Origin: Viridibacillus sp050279675
GTDB lineage: Bacteria; Bacillota; Bacilli; Bacillales_A; Planococcaceae
NCBI RefSeq assembly: GCF_050279675.1
Contig: NZ_JBNNUK010000015.1
Coordinates: 1-64,000 of the forward strand
Length of the DNA: 64,000 nt
Reading direction: 5' to 3'
The position numbers and the translations under genes are program-made. This document shows positions 42,652 to 51,611 of the stretch, piece after piece. How positions within the stretch are numbered: position 1 is the stretch's first letter; every line of letters begins with the position of its first letter. The notes under the pieces were generated by a model, which saw only the letters and a program-made list of their open reading frames with translations, did not search any database and was not told the DNA's origin.

Positions 42652-43233
42652 TTGTTAAAACAACAAATTGAACATTATATTGAAAATCATATAAGTGAAA
42701 AAAAAATTGGATTGTTTGATATTGAAAAGGAATTCGCAGAAAAACATCAATTACTTCCTAGTGGGGTAGCTGTTACTGAAAAGGCATTTCACATAGATGC
42801 TCTTGAACGCTGTAATAAAGAGACGGAAGAATTGATCTCTACGGAAACTTCTGCCTTCTTGCAGAAATCAATTTCGTATTTGAAAGAACAAGCAAACGAA
42901 TTTGTTTATGTGGAATCTAGTAATTTTGAGTTAATCCGTATGGACGCTGTAGCGCTAGAATTCGATGATGTTTTCGAAACTTATACTGCTTTATTTGGAT
43001 TGAAATTACAAAAGAAATTCGGCGAGGCTATAAAAACTTATTTGAATACACATTTGCAAGGAGATAATACGAAATACAGTGTTATGTTTTCCGCTGAAGA
43101 TGGTTTGTGGGATGTAAATGTGCCATTAGACTATCTAGAGGGTTTTAGTGAAGCGAAATCATTTGAAGAAATCTATCATATGATTTATCGCTTCTTCTTC
43201 AAATTAGTTGAAGAGATTGAAGAAGCACAGTGA
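42652..43233 (+). CDS. Conserved-looking protein of unknown function, paired with methyltransferase
   Basis: The 193-residue acidic cytosolic protein begins MLKQQIEHYIENHISEKKIG and contains KYSVMFSAEDGLWDVNVPLD near the C terminus. TTG 42652 follows AAAGGAG. It is 14 bp before the Trm11-like methyltransferase and probably co-expressed. I do not recognise the family. Confidence 0.7.
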   Translation: MLKQQIEHYIENHISEKKIGLFDIEKEFAEKHQLLPSGVAVTEKAFHIDALERCNKETEELISTETSAFLQKSISYLKEQANEFVYVESSNFELIRMDAVALEFDDVFETYTALFGLKLQKKFGEAIKTYLNTHLQGDNTKYSVMFSAEDGLWDVNVPLDYLEGFSEAKSFEEIYHMIYRFFFKLVEEIEEAQ

Positions 43234-43247
43234 AGGATGGGAAATGA

Positions 43248-44189
43248 TTGAGTAACAGAGAATTTATTTACACATATTCAGGACATCGAGATGAGTATGA
43301 TTTGTGTCGTATGGAGATGCGATCATTTTTTGGATTTGACGTCCATTCAAATGTGTTGAAAAGTACGATAGAAATAGATCCGAGTAGAAGTCCATTTATG
43401 AAAGAGCGCCTTGAAGTAATATATGAAGGTGAGAGCTTCGAACAAATAGCCGACTTAGTTGAACAACTTGATTTAGATCATGCAACATTTAAAGTTGTTT
43501 GTTTGAATGACTCTGAGCTTGGTTCTATGAAAAAGGTAGGCCACTCAAAACGACGAGAAATCGAACGTAATATTGGTTTACGTATTAAAGGTGAACCTGA
43601 TTTAGAGCAACCTGAAACTGTATTTGGTGTCGTTATGATAGATAATAAATGGTATTTTGGTAAATTAGAAGTCAGTGAACCTATTTGGCTTCACCACCAG
43701 CAAAAACCGCATATGTACTCAACAGCGCTAAATACACGTGTTGCAAGAGCAGTTGCAAATATCGCAGTTCCGCATCCTAACGGGGTTCGTGCAATCGATC
43801 CATGTTGCGGTATTGGGACAGTTTTAGTAGAAGCATTATCGATGGGAATTGATATCGTTGGACGAGATATTAATCGACGTGTTGTGCTTGGCTCAAGAAA
43901 GAATATCGCACATTTCGGACTAGAAGGCGATGTAACTACTGGACCAATTTCAGAGATTGAAGACAATTATGATGTTGCTATTATTGATATGCCATACAAT
44001 TTATTCACTCATATTACTATTGAAGAACAGCTTGATATTGTAAAGCAGGCTCGCCGATTCACCAAAAAAGTTGTTATAGTAACGATTGATACAATGGACC
44101 ATATGGTCGAAGAAGCTGGTTTTGAAATTATCGATCGCTGTGAAGCAAGAAAAGGTACTTTTTCTAGACAAGTATTAGTTTGTAAATAA
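43248..44189 (+). CDS. TRM11/UPF0020-type RNA methyltransferase
   Basis: The 313-residue protein has RVARAVANIAVPHPNGVRAI, SAM motif I (DPCCGIGTVLVEALSMGIDI), motif II (GRDINRRV) and a catalytic segment AIIDMPYNLF that replaces the usual NPPY-type loop. Relatives make N2-methylguanosine in tRNA. TTG 43248 follows GAAGGATGG. The Asp-Met-Pro-Tyr variant is seen in the Trm11 branch as DPPY/DMPY. Confidence 0.82.
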   Translation: MSNREFIYTYSGHRDEYDLCRMEMRSFFGFDVHSNVLKSTIEIDPSRSPFMKERLEVIYEGESFEQIADLVEQLDLDHATFKVVCLNDSELGSMKKVGHSKRREIERNIGLRIKGEPDLEQPETVFGVVMIDNKWYFGKLEVSEPIWLHHQQKPHMYSTALNTRVARAVANIAVPHPNGVRAIDPCCGIGTVLVEALSMGIDIVGRDINRRVVLGSRKNIAHFGLEGDVTTGPISEIEDNYDVAIIDMPYNLFTHITIEEQLDIVKQARRFTKKVVIVTIDTMDHMVEEAGFEIIDRCEARKGTFSRQVLVCK

Positions 44190-44193
44190 TATA

Positions 44194-44247
44194 TGCCCCT
44201 ATACAAAGAGGATCATCTTATTCTTCTAGTATAAGGGGCTTTTTTTA
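44194..44247 (+). terminator. Terminator after methyltransferase
   Basis: GCCCCTATAC and GTATAAGGGGC pair around a 27-nt loop, followed by T7. Confidence 0.85.
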
Positions 44248-44355
44248 ATGATAAATACAACAACATATCTATATGCCTCATATACTTCGATTTATCAAAA
44301 TAATTGAAGTAGTGAGAATTTAATTCTGTTCATACATATATGTAGGGTGTTATAT

Positions 44356-45576
44356 TTGTTTAAAAGTCTTAAATTTTATTATTTGAAAGTGAAGTGCTTA
44401 AAATTGAGATTCCTCCAACAGTTTCATCCATTAGTATGGATCATTTTAGGTGGTACCGTATTTACCCGTATTGCAAGTTTTATGGCTATGCCATTTTTAG
44501 CGCTTTATCTACATAAAGATTTAGGAGTAGGGCCTTTACTTATAGGTATAACGATAGGGATTGCTCCATTACTATCTACTATAGGGGGCTTTATCGGCGG
44601 TTATTTGACTGACAGATTTGGTAGAAAACGAATTCTATTAATCACTGTTTTTGTATGGAGTACGGTGTTTATAGGATTCGCTACGACAAATATAGTTGCT
44701 ATATTCATAGTCTTAAATGCTATCAATGGTTTATGTCGTTCATTTTTTGAACCGGCTACACAAGCATTAATGATTGATTTTACACCACAAGAAAGAAGAA
44801 AACGTCTCTTTTCATTACGATATACAGCAATTAATATTGCTGCTGTTATAGGTCCTGTTGTTGGAGTATATATTGCCAGCTTGTCCAGTCCAAGCGTGCC
44901 TTTTTTGTTTACAGGAGTTATGTACTGCGTATATGGAATCTTTTTGATGATCGTATTGAAGCGATATGAAATGAAACAGCAAAAACTAGCATCACAAATT
45001 CAAATACATCATATGTTTCGCATTATTTTATCGAATCGAAAAATGCAGCTGTTTGTTGCAGGTGCGATATTGATTAACTTTGGATACTCTCAGTTCGATT
45101 CCACCTTACCTCAATTGGTCGAATTGACTGTTGAGGATGGAGTAAAACTTTACTCATTATTAATAGCACTTAATGCTGCGGTCGTTCTTATTTTGCAATT
45201 ACCGATTAGTATCTATTCGGAGCGATATTCTACGAAATTCACACTATTATTGGGTATTGGATTCTTTGTTGGGGGATTAACTTTATTTGGCTTGGCAAAT
45301 AGTAGTCTCCTATTTGTTATTGGGATGGTACTCTTTACCATTGGAGAGATTTTCGTATTCCCAACAATGAATGTCCTAATTGATGAAATTGCCCCCGAAA
45401 CACAAAAAGCAAGCTTTTTAGGGGCTGCCCAATTCAAGAACTTAGGAAGTTTCATCGGACCTGTCATAGGCGGATGGCTGTTAGTGCATTTTCAAGATCA
45501 ACTCTTTCTTTTGGTAGCGTTGATTGTACTATCTAGTGCAGCATTTTATAAGACGGCGATGAATTTGAAACATTAA
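44356..45576 (+). CDS. MFS transporter, multidrug type
   Basis: About 406 residues with 12 membrane helices; loop 2-3 carries GGYLTDRFGRKRILLITVFV (motif A), and FEPATQALMIDFTPQERRKR follows helix 4. The C-terminal half has FPTMNVLIDEIAPETQKASF. The start is uncertain: TTG 44356 has TAGGGTG upstream, while GTG 44347 overlaps that site. The family exports drugs by proton antiport. Confidence 0.87.
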   Translation: MFKSLKFYYLKVKCLKLRFLQQFHPLVWIILGGTVFTRIASFMAMPFLALYLHKDLGVGPLLIGITIGIAPLLSTIGGFIGGYLTDRFGRKRILLITVFVWSTVFIGFATTNIVAIFIVLNAINGLCRSFFEPATQALMIDFTPQERRKRLFSLRYTAINIAAVIGPVVGVYIASLSSPSVPFLFTGVMYCVYGIFLMIVLKRYEMKQQKLASQIQIHHMFRIILSNRKMQLFVAGAILINFGYSQFDSTLPQLVELTVEDGVKLYSLLIALNAAVVLILQLPISIYSERYSTKFTLLLGIGFFVGGLTLFGLANSSLLFVIGMVLFTIGEIFVFPTMNVLIDEIAPETQKASFLGAAQFKNLGSFIGPVIGGWLLVHFQDQLFLLVALIVLSSAAFYKTAMNLKH

Positions 45577-45597
45577 AGTGAACTTGAATATGTAAAA

Positions 45598-45648
45598 TAA
45601 CCCGGTTAATGGACAATATAATAAGGTCCTCTAGCTGGGTTTTATTTT
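45598..45648 (+). terminator. Terminator-like hairpin after MFS gene
   Basis: AACCCGG...GGAC and GGTCC...CTGGGTTTT give two stacked stems followed by TATTTT. Confidence 0.5.
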
Positions 45649-45694
45649 GCAGTTTTAATAATGAAATTAGTTTGCCAAATACAACGCTTTTCTC

Positions 45695-45769
45695 TTGATT
45701 GTTCTGCAATAAAAAGGTAAATTAAATTGTGCTAATAAAGAACTGTTCGTAATGGAACTGTTCGGAATG
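45695..45769 (+). promoter_or_regulatory. marR promoter and tandem 15-bp operator repeat
   Basis: TTGATT (45695-45700) and TAAATT (45718-45723) are 17 bp apart. Downstream, GAACTGTTCGTAATG and GAACTGTTCGGAATG (45740-45754, 45755-45769) form a perfect-phase direct repeat, each starting with the dyad GAAC-T-GTTC. This is a plausible roadblock operator for the MarR protein that follows. Confidence 0.6.
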
Positions 45770-45785
45770 AAAGGAGTGGGGGAAT

Positions 45786-46256
45786 TTGAGTCTTGAAAAG
45801 GACGCTGTTATAAGGTCTGAAAAGCTATTACATTCATTTTGGCATGTGAACCATTGTATTAGGAGGATAGTACAAAGAACGGCATTAGAAAATGATCTTA
45901 CGATTCCTCAATATGCTCTATTAATAACGCTTGCACCATTTGAAGAGATGACTCAAAAACAGTTAGGGAAGGTAACTTTTTTTCCGAAAAGTACATTAAG
46001 TCAAGCTGTTGATGGACTTGTGCAGGCTGAATTGATTCATAGAAATCCTGTAGCAGATAACCGAAGAGAAATGTTGCTGACCCTTAGTGATAAAGGTCAA
46101 TTACTTTATAACAAGATACAAAGCCAAGAGAGTAGTATTCTCCAAGCTTTTGAGACAGCGGCTGAGTCACTCAGTGAAAAACAATACGATGATCTTCTAA
46201 CATCACAGCGCCAAATAATTACATTATTAGAAGAGGCTATAGAAAGAGGAGAATGA
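45786..46256 (+). CDS. MarR family regulator
   Basis: The 156-residue winged-helix protein has LTIPQYALLITLAPFEEMTQ, KSTLSQAVDGLVQAELIHRN and VADNRREMLLTLSDKGQLLY (wing). It starts at TTG 45786 after AAGGAGTGGGGG. It overlaps the first ABC gene by 4 bp, so it should control the exporter and itself through the tandem repeat upstream. Confidence 0.92.
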   Translation: MSLEKDAVIRSEKLLHSFWHVNHCIRRIVQRTALENDLTIPQYALLITLAPFEEMTQKQLGKVTFFPKSTLSQAVDGLVQAELIHRNPVADNRREMLLTLSDKGQLLYNKIQSQESSILQAFETAAESLSEKQYDDLLTSQRQIITLLEEAIERGE

Positions 46257-47986
46257 TTAAAGTGCTTAAACTACTAAAAAACCTAACAGTTTATAAGTGG
46301 ATTGTTCTAGCGGTGGTTGGACTTGTATTCGTTCAATCCATGGCTGATCTGTATTTACCTACTCTAATGTCCGACATCATTGATAAGGGAGTAGTAGTAG
46401 GTGACAAGAATTATATTTTGAAAATCGGAGGATTAATGCTTTTAGTGGCTGCATTCGGTGTGTGTGCATCGATTGTTGCAAGCTATTACTCATCAAAAGC
46501 GGCAATGGGTTTCGGTCGCGATGTCCGCCGAAAAGTGTTTAATCATGTTGAAGGATTTTCACTGCAAGATTTTGATGAAGTTGGAACAGCATCACTGATT
46601 ACACGTACAACAAATGACATAACTCAAGTACAGCAAGTAGTGATCATGTTACTAAGAATGGTTGTAAGTGCACCGATTATGTTTGTTGGTGGATTAATAA
46701 TGGCTTTATCAAAAGATGCAAAATTATCGCTTATTATCGTAGCAACAATCCCTGTACTAATGGGAGCAGTTATTCTCATTATGACAAAAGGAATACCGCT
46801 TTTTAAATTAGTGCAAACACGTTTAGATCGTTTGAATTTAGTATTACGAGAAAATTTAACAGGGATACGCGTTATACGTGCTTTTAATCGTGAAAAGCAA
46901 GAAAAAGTTCGTTTACAGAAAGCAAATAAAGATTTAATGGACGTTTCTATCAAAGTCAATAAAGTAATGGCATTTTTAATGCCGGTTATGATGCTTGTAA
47001 TGAATTTAACAGTTGTTGGTATCATTTGGTTTGGTGGAATTCGTATCGATAATGGTGGTATGCAGATCGGGGACTTGATGGCTTTTATTCAATACGTCAT
47101 GCAAATCATGTTCGCTCTTGTTATGGCATCAATGATGTTTGTTATGATTCCAAGAGCTGCAGTATCTGCTAAACGTATAAATGAAGTGTTAGATAAGAAA
47201 CCAACAATACTTAATGAAGGATCTAAAGCGGTAGACCAAGAGCGAGGAACACTTGAATTTGACAACGTCTCTTTTACTTATCCAGGAGCAGAAGAACCTG
47301 TTTTATCTAATATTAGTTTCCGTGCTAAGTCAGGTGAAATTACTGCAATCATTGGGGGTACCGGTGCTGGGAAGTCAACACTTGTGAATCTAATTCCCCG
47401 TTTTTATGATGTTACTAGTGGAACGATTCGAGTAAATGGTGTAGATCTAAAAGAGACATCAATTGAAGAGGTACGTTCTAAGATTGGTTATGTACCGCAA
47501 AAAGCACTACTCTTTACAGGTACGATCGCTGAAAATATTTGCTTTGGTAAAGAAGATGCTACGCTAGAAGAGATTGAACATGCTGCGCGCATAGCTCAAG
47601 CAGAAGATTTTATTAGCAAAATGGAAAATGGTTATGAATCTGAGATTTCTCAAGGTGGTTCAAATGTATCTGGTGGTCAAAAACAACGTCTTTCAATTGC
47701 AAGAGCGTTAGTAAGAAAACCCGATATTTATATATTCGATGATAGCTTTTCAGCGCTTGATTATAAAACAGATGCAAGTTTACGTGCTGCATTAAAAGAA
47801 GAAACGAAGGATGCGACCATGCTACTTGTTGCTCAGAGGGTTAGTACTGTAGTTGATGCTGATCGAATCATCGTTTTAGATAAAGGTGAAATAGCTGGTA
47901 TAGGTACACATAAAGAGCTACTTGAAGAAAATGAAGTATATCGTGAAATCGTGAAATCACAGCTCTCAGAGGAGGAAATCGCATGA
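46253..47986 (+). CDS. Heterodimeric ABC exporter half (degenerate ATP site), YfiB-like
   Basis: The 577-residue half-transporter has six membrane helices (10-310) and an ATPase (335-577). Walker A is GGTGAGKST and the signature NVSGGQKQRLSIAR is intact. Walker B reads IYIFDDSFSALD (Asp where the catalytic Glu is expected) and the switch reads LLVAQRVST (Gln for His). These substitutions mark the non-hydrolysing site of heterodimeric exporters such as BmrC/BmrD, LmrC/D and TM287/288. AGAGGAG precedes ATG 46253. Confidence 0.93.
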   Translation: MIKVLKLLKNLTVYKWIVLAVVGLVFVQSMADLYLPTLMSDIIDKGVVVGDKNYILKIGGLMLLVAAFGVCASIVASYYSSKAAMGFGRDVRRKVFNHVEGFSLQDFDEVGTASLITRTTNDITQVQQVVIMLLRMVVSAPIMFVGGLIMALSKDAKLSLIIVATIPVLMGAVILIMTKGIPLFKLVQTRLDRLNLVLRENLTGIRVIRAFNREKQEKVRLQKANKDLMDVSIKVNKVMAFLMPVMMLVMNLTVVGIIWFGGIRIDNGGMQIGDLMAFIQYVMQIMFALVMASMMFVMIPRAAVSAKRINEVLDKKPTILNEGSKAVDQERGTLEFDNVSFTYPGAEEPVLSNISFRAKSGEITAIIGGTGAGKSTLVNLIPRFYDVTSGTIRVNGVDLKETSIEEVRSKIGYVPQKALLFTGTIAENICFGKEDATLEEIEHAARIAQAEDFISKMENGYESEISQGGSNVSGGQKQRLSIARALVRKPDIYIFDDSFSALDYKTDASLRAALKEETKDATMLLVAQRVSTVVDADRIIVLDKGEIAGIGTHKELLEENEVYREIVKSQLSEEEIA

Positions 47987-49839
47987 GTAAGCACAGAAAA
48001 ACGCAACCTCAAGGCGGCGGTCCAATGGGGAACGGCGGTAATATGATGATGGCGGGTCAAAAAGCGAAAGATTTTAAAGGTACGTTTAGACGTTTACTTA
48101 GCTTTTTAAAACCACATCGTAATCGATTAATTATCGTGTTTTTAGCAGCAATAATGAGTACAGTTTTCATGGTTGTAGGTCCGAAGATAATGGGTCATGC
48201 TATCACTGAATTATTTGAAGGGGCATATAGCAAATTCAAAGGAGTACCAGGAGCAGAAATCGATTTCCATGCAATTGGACAATTGTTACTGTTACTTGCA
48301 GGACTTTATGTTGTTAGTAGTTTGTTTTCGTATATTCAACAATATATTATGTCTAGCGTCGCTCAAAAAACAGTTTATGATTTAAGAACAGAGATCAATG
48401 AAAAGCTAGAGAAGCTTCCATTGAAATACTATGATGGACGAGCAAATGGAGAAACTTTAAGTAGGGTAACAAATGATATTGATACGATTGGTAGTACGCT
48501 ACAGCAGAGTGTAACTCAGTTTATCACTTCGATTGTAACAATAATTGGGATTATTATCATGATGTTAACAATCAGCCCGTTGCTGACATTAATATCAATT
48601 GTAAGTTTGCCACTTTCAATTTTCGTTATTAAACCAATTTTGAAAAGGTCTCAAAAACATTTTGCAGAACAACAAAAAACACTTGGCCAGTTAAATGGTC
48701 ATATTGAAGAAATGTATACAGGCCACCAAGTCGTGAAAGTATTTGGTCATGAGAAAAAAGCGGTCGCAGAGTTCGATGAAGTAAATGAAAAATTATATCA
48801 AGCAGGTCGTAAAGCACAATTTATCTCAGGGATGATTATGCCTTTAATGTCATTCATCGGGAATTTAAGTTACGTTATCATTAGTGTTGTGGGTGGTATT
48901 TTAGTAACACAACGTGCGATTTCAATTGGTGATATACAAGCATTTATTACGTACACTCGCCAGTTTACACAGCCAATTGCACAAACAGCGAACATTGCAA
49001 ACATTATCCAATCAACAATTGCCGCGGCGGAACGTGTTTTTGAACTGCTAGATGAAGAAGAGGAAGTAAAAGAAGTGACATCATCTAGTTTAACAAAAGC
49101 GAAAGGAGCCGTGACTTTCGAGCATGTTAGTTTTGGATATGGCAAGGAACTTTTAATAGAAGACATGAATATTGAAGTACACCCAGGTCAAACAGTTGCA
49201 ATTGTAGGTCCAACTGGAGCTGGTAAGACGACACTGATCAATCTGTTAATGAGATTCTATGAGTTAAATGACGGGAACATCAAAATTGATGGTATTGATA
49301 CACGTAACATATCTCGCGAAAACCTTCGTAAAACATTTGGTATGGTGCTCCAGGACACTTGGCTCTTTAATGGGACAATTAAAGAGAATTTAGCTTTTGG
49401 GAAAGAAAATGCAACAGATGAAGAAATATTTTCGGCTGCCAAAACAGCTCGAGCAGATCAATTCATTCGTACACTTCCAGATGGGTATAACACAGTTTTA
49501 AATGAAGAAGCTTCTAACATTTCACAAGGACAAAAGCAGCTCTTAACTATTGCTCGAGCCGTACTTGCGGATCCACCGATCATGATTTTAGACGAAGCAA
49601 CTTCTAGTGTTGATACGCGTACAGAATTACTGATCCAACAAGCGATGAATCGTTTAATGGAAGGGCGAACTAGCTTTGTTATTGCACATCGTCTATCCAC
49701 GATTAGAGATGCTGACTTGATTCTAGTCATGGATCAGGGTAAAGTGATTGAACAAGGAACACATCAGGATCTGTTAGAAGATGACGGTTTTTATGCTGAC
49801 CTTTATAACAGTCAATTTTCTAATAAAAAAGCAATGTAA
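47983..49839 (+). CDS. Heterodimeric ABC exporter half (catalytic site), YfiC-like
   Basis: The 618-residue partner has a Gly/Met-rich N-terminal tail (QGGGPMGNGGNMMMAGQKAK), six membrane helices (48-350) and an ATPase with GPTGAGKTT, canonical MILDEATSSVD and IAHRLST, but a degenerate signature ISQGQKQLLTIAR. Together with its partner it makes one working and one dead ATP site. It overlaps the first half by 4 bp. Likely multidrug or lipid export. Confidence 0.93.
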   Translation: MSKHRKTQPQGGGPMGNGGNMMMAGQKAKDFKGTFRRLLSFLKPHRNRLIIVFLAAIMSTVFMVVGPKIMGHAITELFEGAYSKFKGVPGAEIDFHAIGQLLLLLAGLYVVSSLFSYIQQYIMSSVAQKTVYDLRTEINEKLEKLPLKYYDGRANGETLSRVTNDIDTIGSTLQQSVTQFITSIVTIIGIIIMMLTISPLLTLISIVSLPLSIFVIKPILKRSQKHFAEQQKTLGQLNGHIEEMYTGHQVVKVFGHEKKAVAEFDEVNEKLYQAGRKAQFISGMIMPLMSFIGNLSYVIISVVGGILVTQRAISIGDIQAFITYTRQFTQPIAQTANIANIIQSTIAAAERVFELLDEEEEVKEVTSSSLTKAKGAVTFEHVSFGYGKELLIEDMNIEVHPGQTVAIVGPTGAGKTTLINLLMRFYELNDGNIKIDGIDTRNISRENLRKTFGMVLQDTWLFNGTIKENLAFGKENATDEEIFSAAKTARADQFIRTLPDGYNTVLNEEASNISQGQKQLLTIARAVLADPPIMILDEATSSVDTRTELLIQQAMNRLMEGRTSFVIAHRLSTIRDADLILVMDQGKVIEQGTHQDLLEDDGFYADLYNSQFSNKKAM

Positions 49840-49845
49840 AAATGT

Positions 49846-49878
49846 AGCCTTGATTCTAATTTGGAATCAAGGCTTTTT
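49846..49878 (+). terminator. Terminator of the MarR-ABC operon
   Basis: AGCCTTGATTC and GAATCAAGGCT form an 11-bp perfect stem with TAATTTG loop and T5. Confidence 0.9.
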
Positions 49879-50012
49879 AACATTAGGAGGACAGAATAGT
49901 CAGTAATATTAGAATTGTATAAAATAACAAATGACAATATAATAAAAAGAATAGCTTAATATATTTGCAGAAATTACAGTCCGAATAATATGATGAAAAG
50001 CGGAGGTAAGCA

Positions 50013-50879
50013 ATGAACATTTCTTATAAATTATTGTCGTCAGTAAGCTTTCAAGAAGCACATGGATTATTTAATAGAGGGTTTGAAGGATATTTATTAC
50101 CGATGAATTTATCTTTTGAAACATTCATTAGTAAGTTTGGAAATGAAGGATTATCCCCATCACTCTCAGTCGTTGCGTATGATGGTATTGAGCCTGTGGG
50201 ATTTGTACTGCAAGGGATTAGAGAAGTGGGTGGTCAAAAGGTTTCTTGGAATGGTGGAACCGGTATTGTGCCCGAATATCGTGGGAAGAAGTTGGGCTTT
50301 TCTTTGATGCAAGAGGCGGAGAAAGTCTTAATAGACAACAAAGTTTCTATAGCTACATTAGAAGCACTTTCTGAAAATAGACCGGCCATATTGTTATATG
50401 AGAAGTGTGGTTACAAAGTAGTTGACGATTTGCTCTTTTTATCAGCAGAAGGGGCATTAGATAATCAATTACCAAGTTTAGATGGCTATGAAATTCAAAG
50501 AATTCCTGCTGTACATGCAATAGGTTCACGTTTATTACCGTCTATTGTACCTTGGCAAACAGATCCTAGTAGCACACCTAAAATAGGTGGAGAAGTTGTG
50601 ATGATTACAAAGGATGAAGATGTACAGGCGGCATGTCTTATTCGGAAAAAACATGTATTTGGAAATGAAACGGAAGGTATTACATTATTTCAAGTATCTG
50701 AAAATGGTGATGAAGAGGTACTAAATGCATTACTTGCGTATGCTTTAGAATATGATAAGCCAATAAATCGTACTACTTATAACTTCTTAAAAGGAAACGG
50801 ACGAGTGATTTCCTTATTAATGAAAAGTGGATTTAAAAAGACGCCTGTTTCACAAGTATTTATGACAAAGACTTTCTAA
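50013..50879 (+). CDS. GNAT N-acetyltransferase, two-domain
   Basis: The 288-residue protein has an N-terminal GNAT domain (GIEPVGFVLQGIREVGGQKV; TGIVPEYRGKKLGFSLMQEA with the acetyl-CoA loop; ALSENRPAILLYEKCGYKVV) and a second, degenerate GNAT-like half (160-288). GCGGAGGT precedes ATG 50013. Substrate unknown. Confidence 0.88.
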   Translation: MNISYKLLSSVSFQEAHGLFNRGFEGYLLPMNLSFETFISKFGNEGLSPSLSVVAYDGIEPVGFVLQGIREVGGQKVSWNGGTGIVPEYRGKKLGFSLMQEAEKVLIDNKVSIATLEALSENRPAILLYEKCGYKVVDDLLFLSAEGALDNQLPSLDGYEIQRIPAVHAIGSRLLPSIVPWQTDPSSTPKIGGEVVMITKDEDVQAACLIRKKHVFGNETEGITLFQVSENGDEEVLNALLAYALEYDKPINRTTYNFLKGNGRVISLLMKSGFKKTPVSQVFMTKTF

Positions 50880-51029
50880 CTTAACCAGTTCAAAAATCAA
50901 TAAAGTGACTGTTTTGCTTTTAATTTTTGGGCTCTATTTAACTTTAATATTAGTTTTTATTAATTAAGAAGCGTATTGGCTATTTTAAGTCGAATACGCC
51001 TTCTTTCATTCATGGGGTGAATAATTACA

Positions 51030-51311
51030 TTAATATCCAGACTTATACTCTGCTACTAAGTATGCAATAATTAAAATTATGTTTAAAAGCATAATACCTA
51101 GAACAGAACTAGCTTTTGTCTGTGTAATTTCTTTCTTGGTAACATCTACTCCCTCTTTAAAGTTCTTACGTTTTTGTTTTTCAATAGTATATGTAAATCC
51201 CAAAAATAAAAATGCTCGTCCATTCAATAATGCTTCCTTAGGTTTGAAGAATTGCCAAATTAATAATGTATATAGCGGACTAAATAATAGGATACCTGTT
51301 AATATTTTCAA
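51030..51311 (-). CDS. Small membrane protein, unknown
   Basis: The 93-residue protein has two hydrophobic helices (residues 3-20 and 68-88) and a basic linker (YTIEKQKRKNFKEGVDVTKK). TAGGAGGAG nearly touches the TTG at 51311; the real initiation codon may lie a few codons later. No family recognised. Confidence 0.55.
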   Translation of the reverse strand: MKILTGILLFSPLYTLLIWQFFKPKEALLNGRAFLFLGFTYTIEKQKRKNFKEGVDVTKKEITQTKASSVLGIMLLNIILIIAYLVAEYKSGY

Positions 51312-51571
51312 CTCCTCCTAAAATTCCTATTTCTAAACTATGGTGAATTTTTTCGTTTAATAAAGATGGTATTCTACAAATATTCCTGAAAAACCTTTTA
51401 ATCTATCATTTATCTCAATGGACTCGCTACGTTCGTGTATTGAATCTAAGCAACTATTCACGACAAATGTGTGATTACCTTGTTTATCTGTATGCAAAAC
51501 AAGTGTATTTAAGAAATATCAAGAATCTAATTAAATAGATACCATTTTTAGAACATGCTATATCACAATTC

Positions 51572-51601
51572 AAGCCCTTCAATCAACAGATTGAAGGGCT
51601 C
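51572..51601. terminator. Hairpin downstream of the RND gene
   Basis: AAGCCCTTCAATC and GATTGAAGGGCTC form a 12-bp stem with ACA-type loop, ten bases past the RND stop. No T tract on the minus strand, so termination would be weak. Confidence 0.5.
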
Positions 51602-51611
51602 GTTAGTTAGG

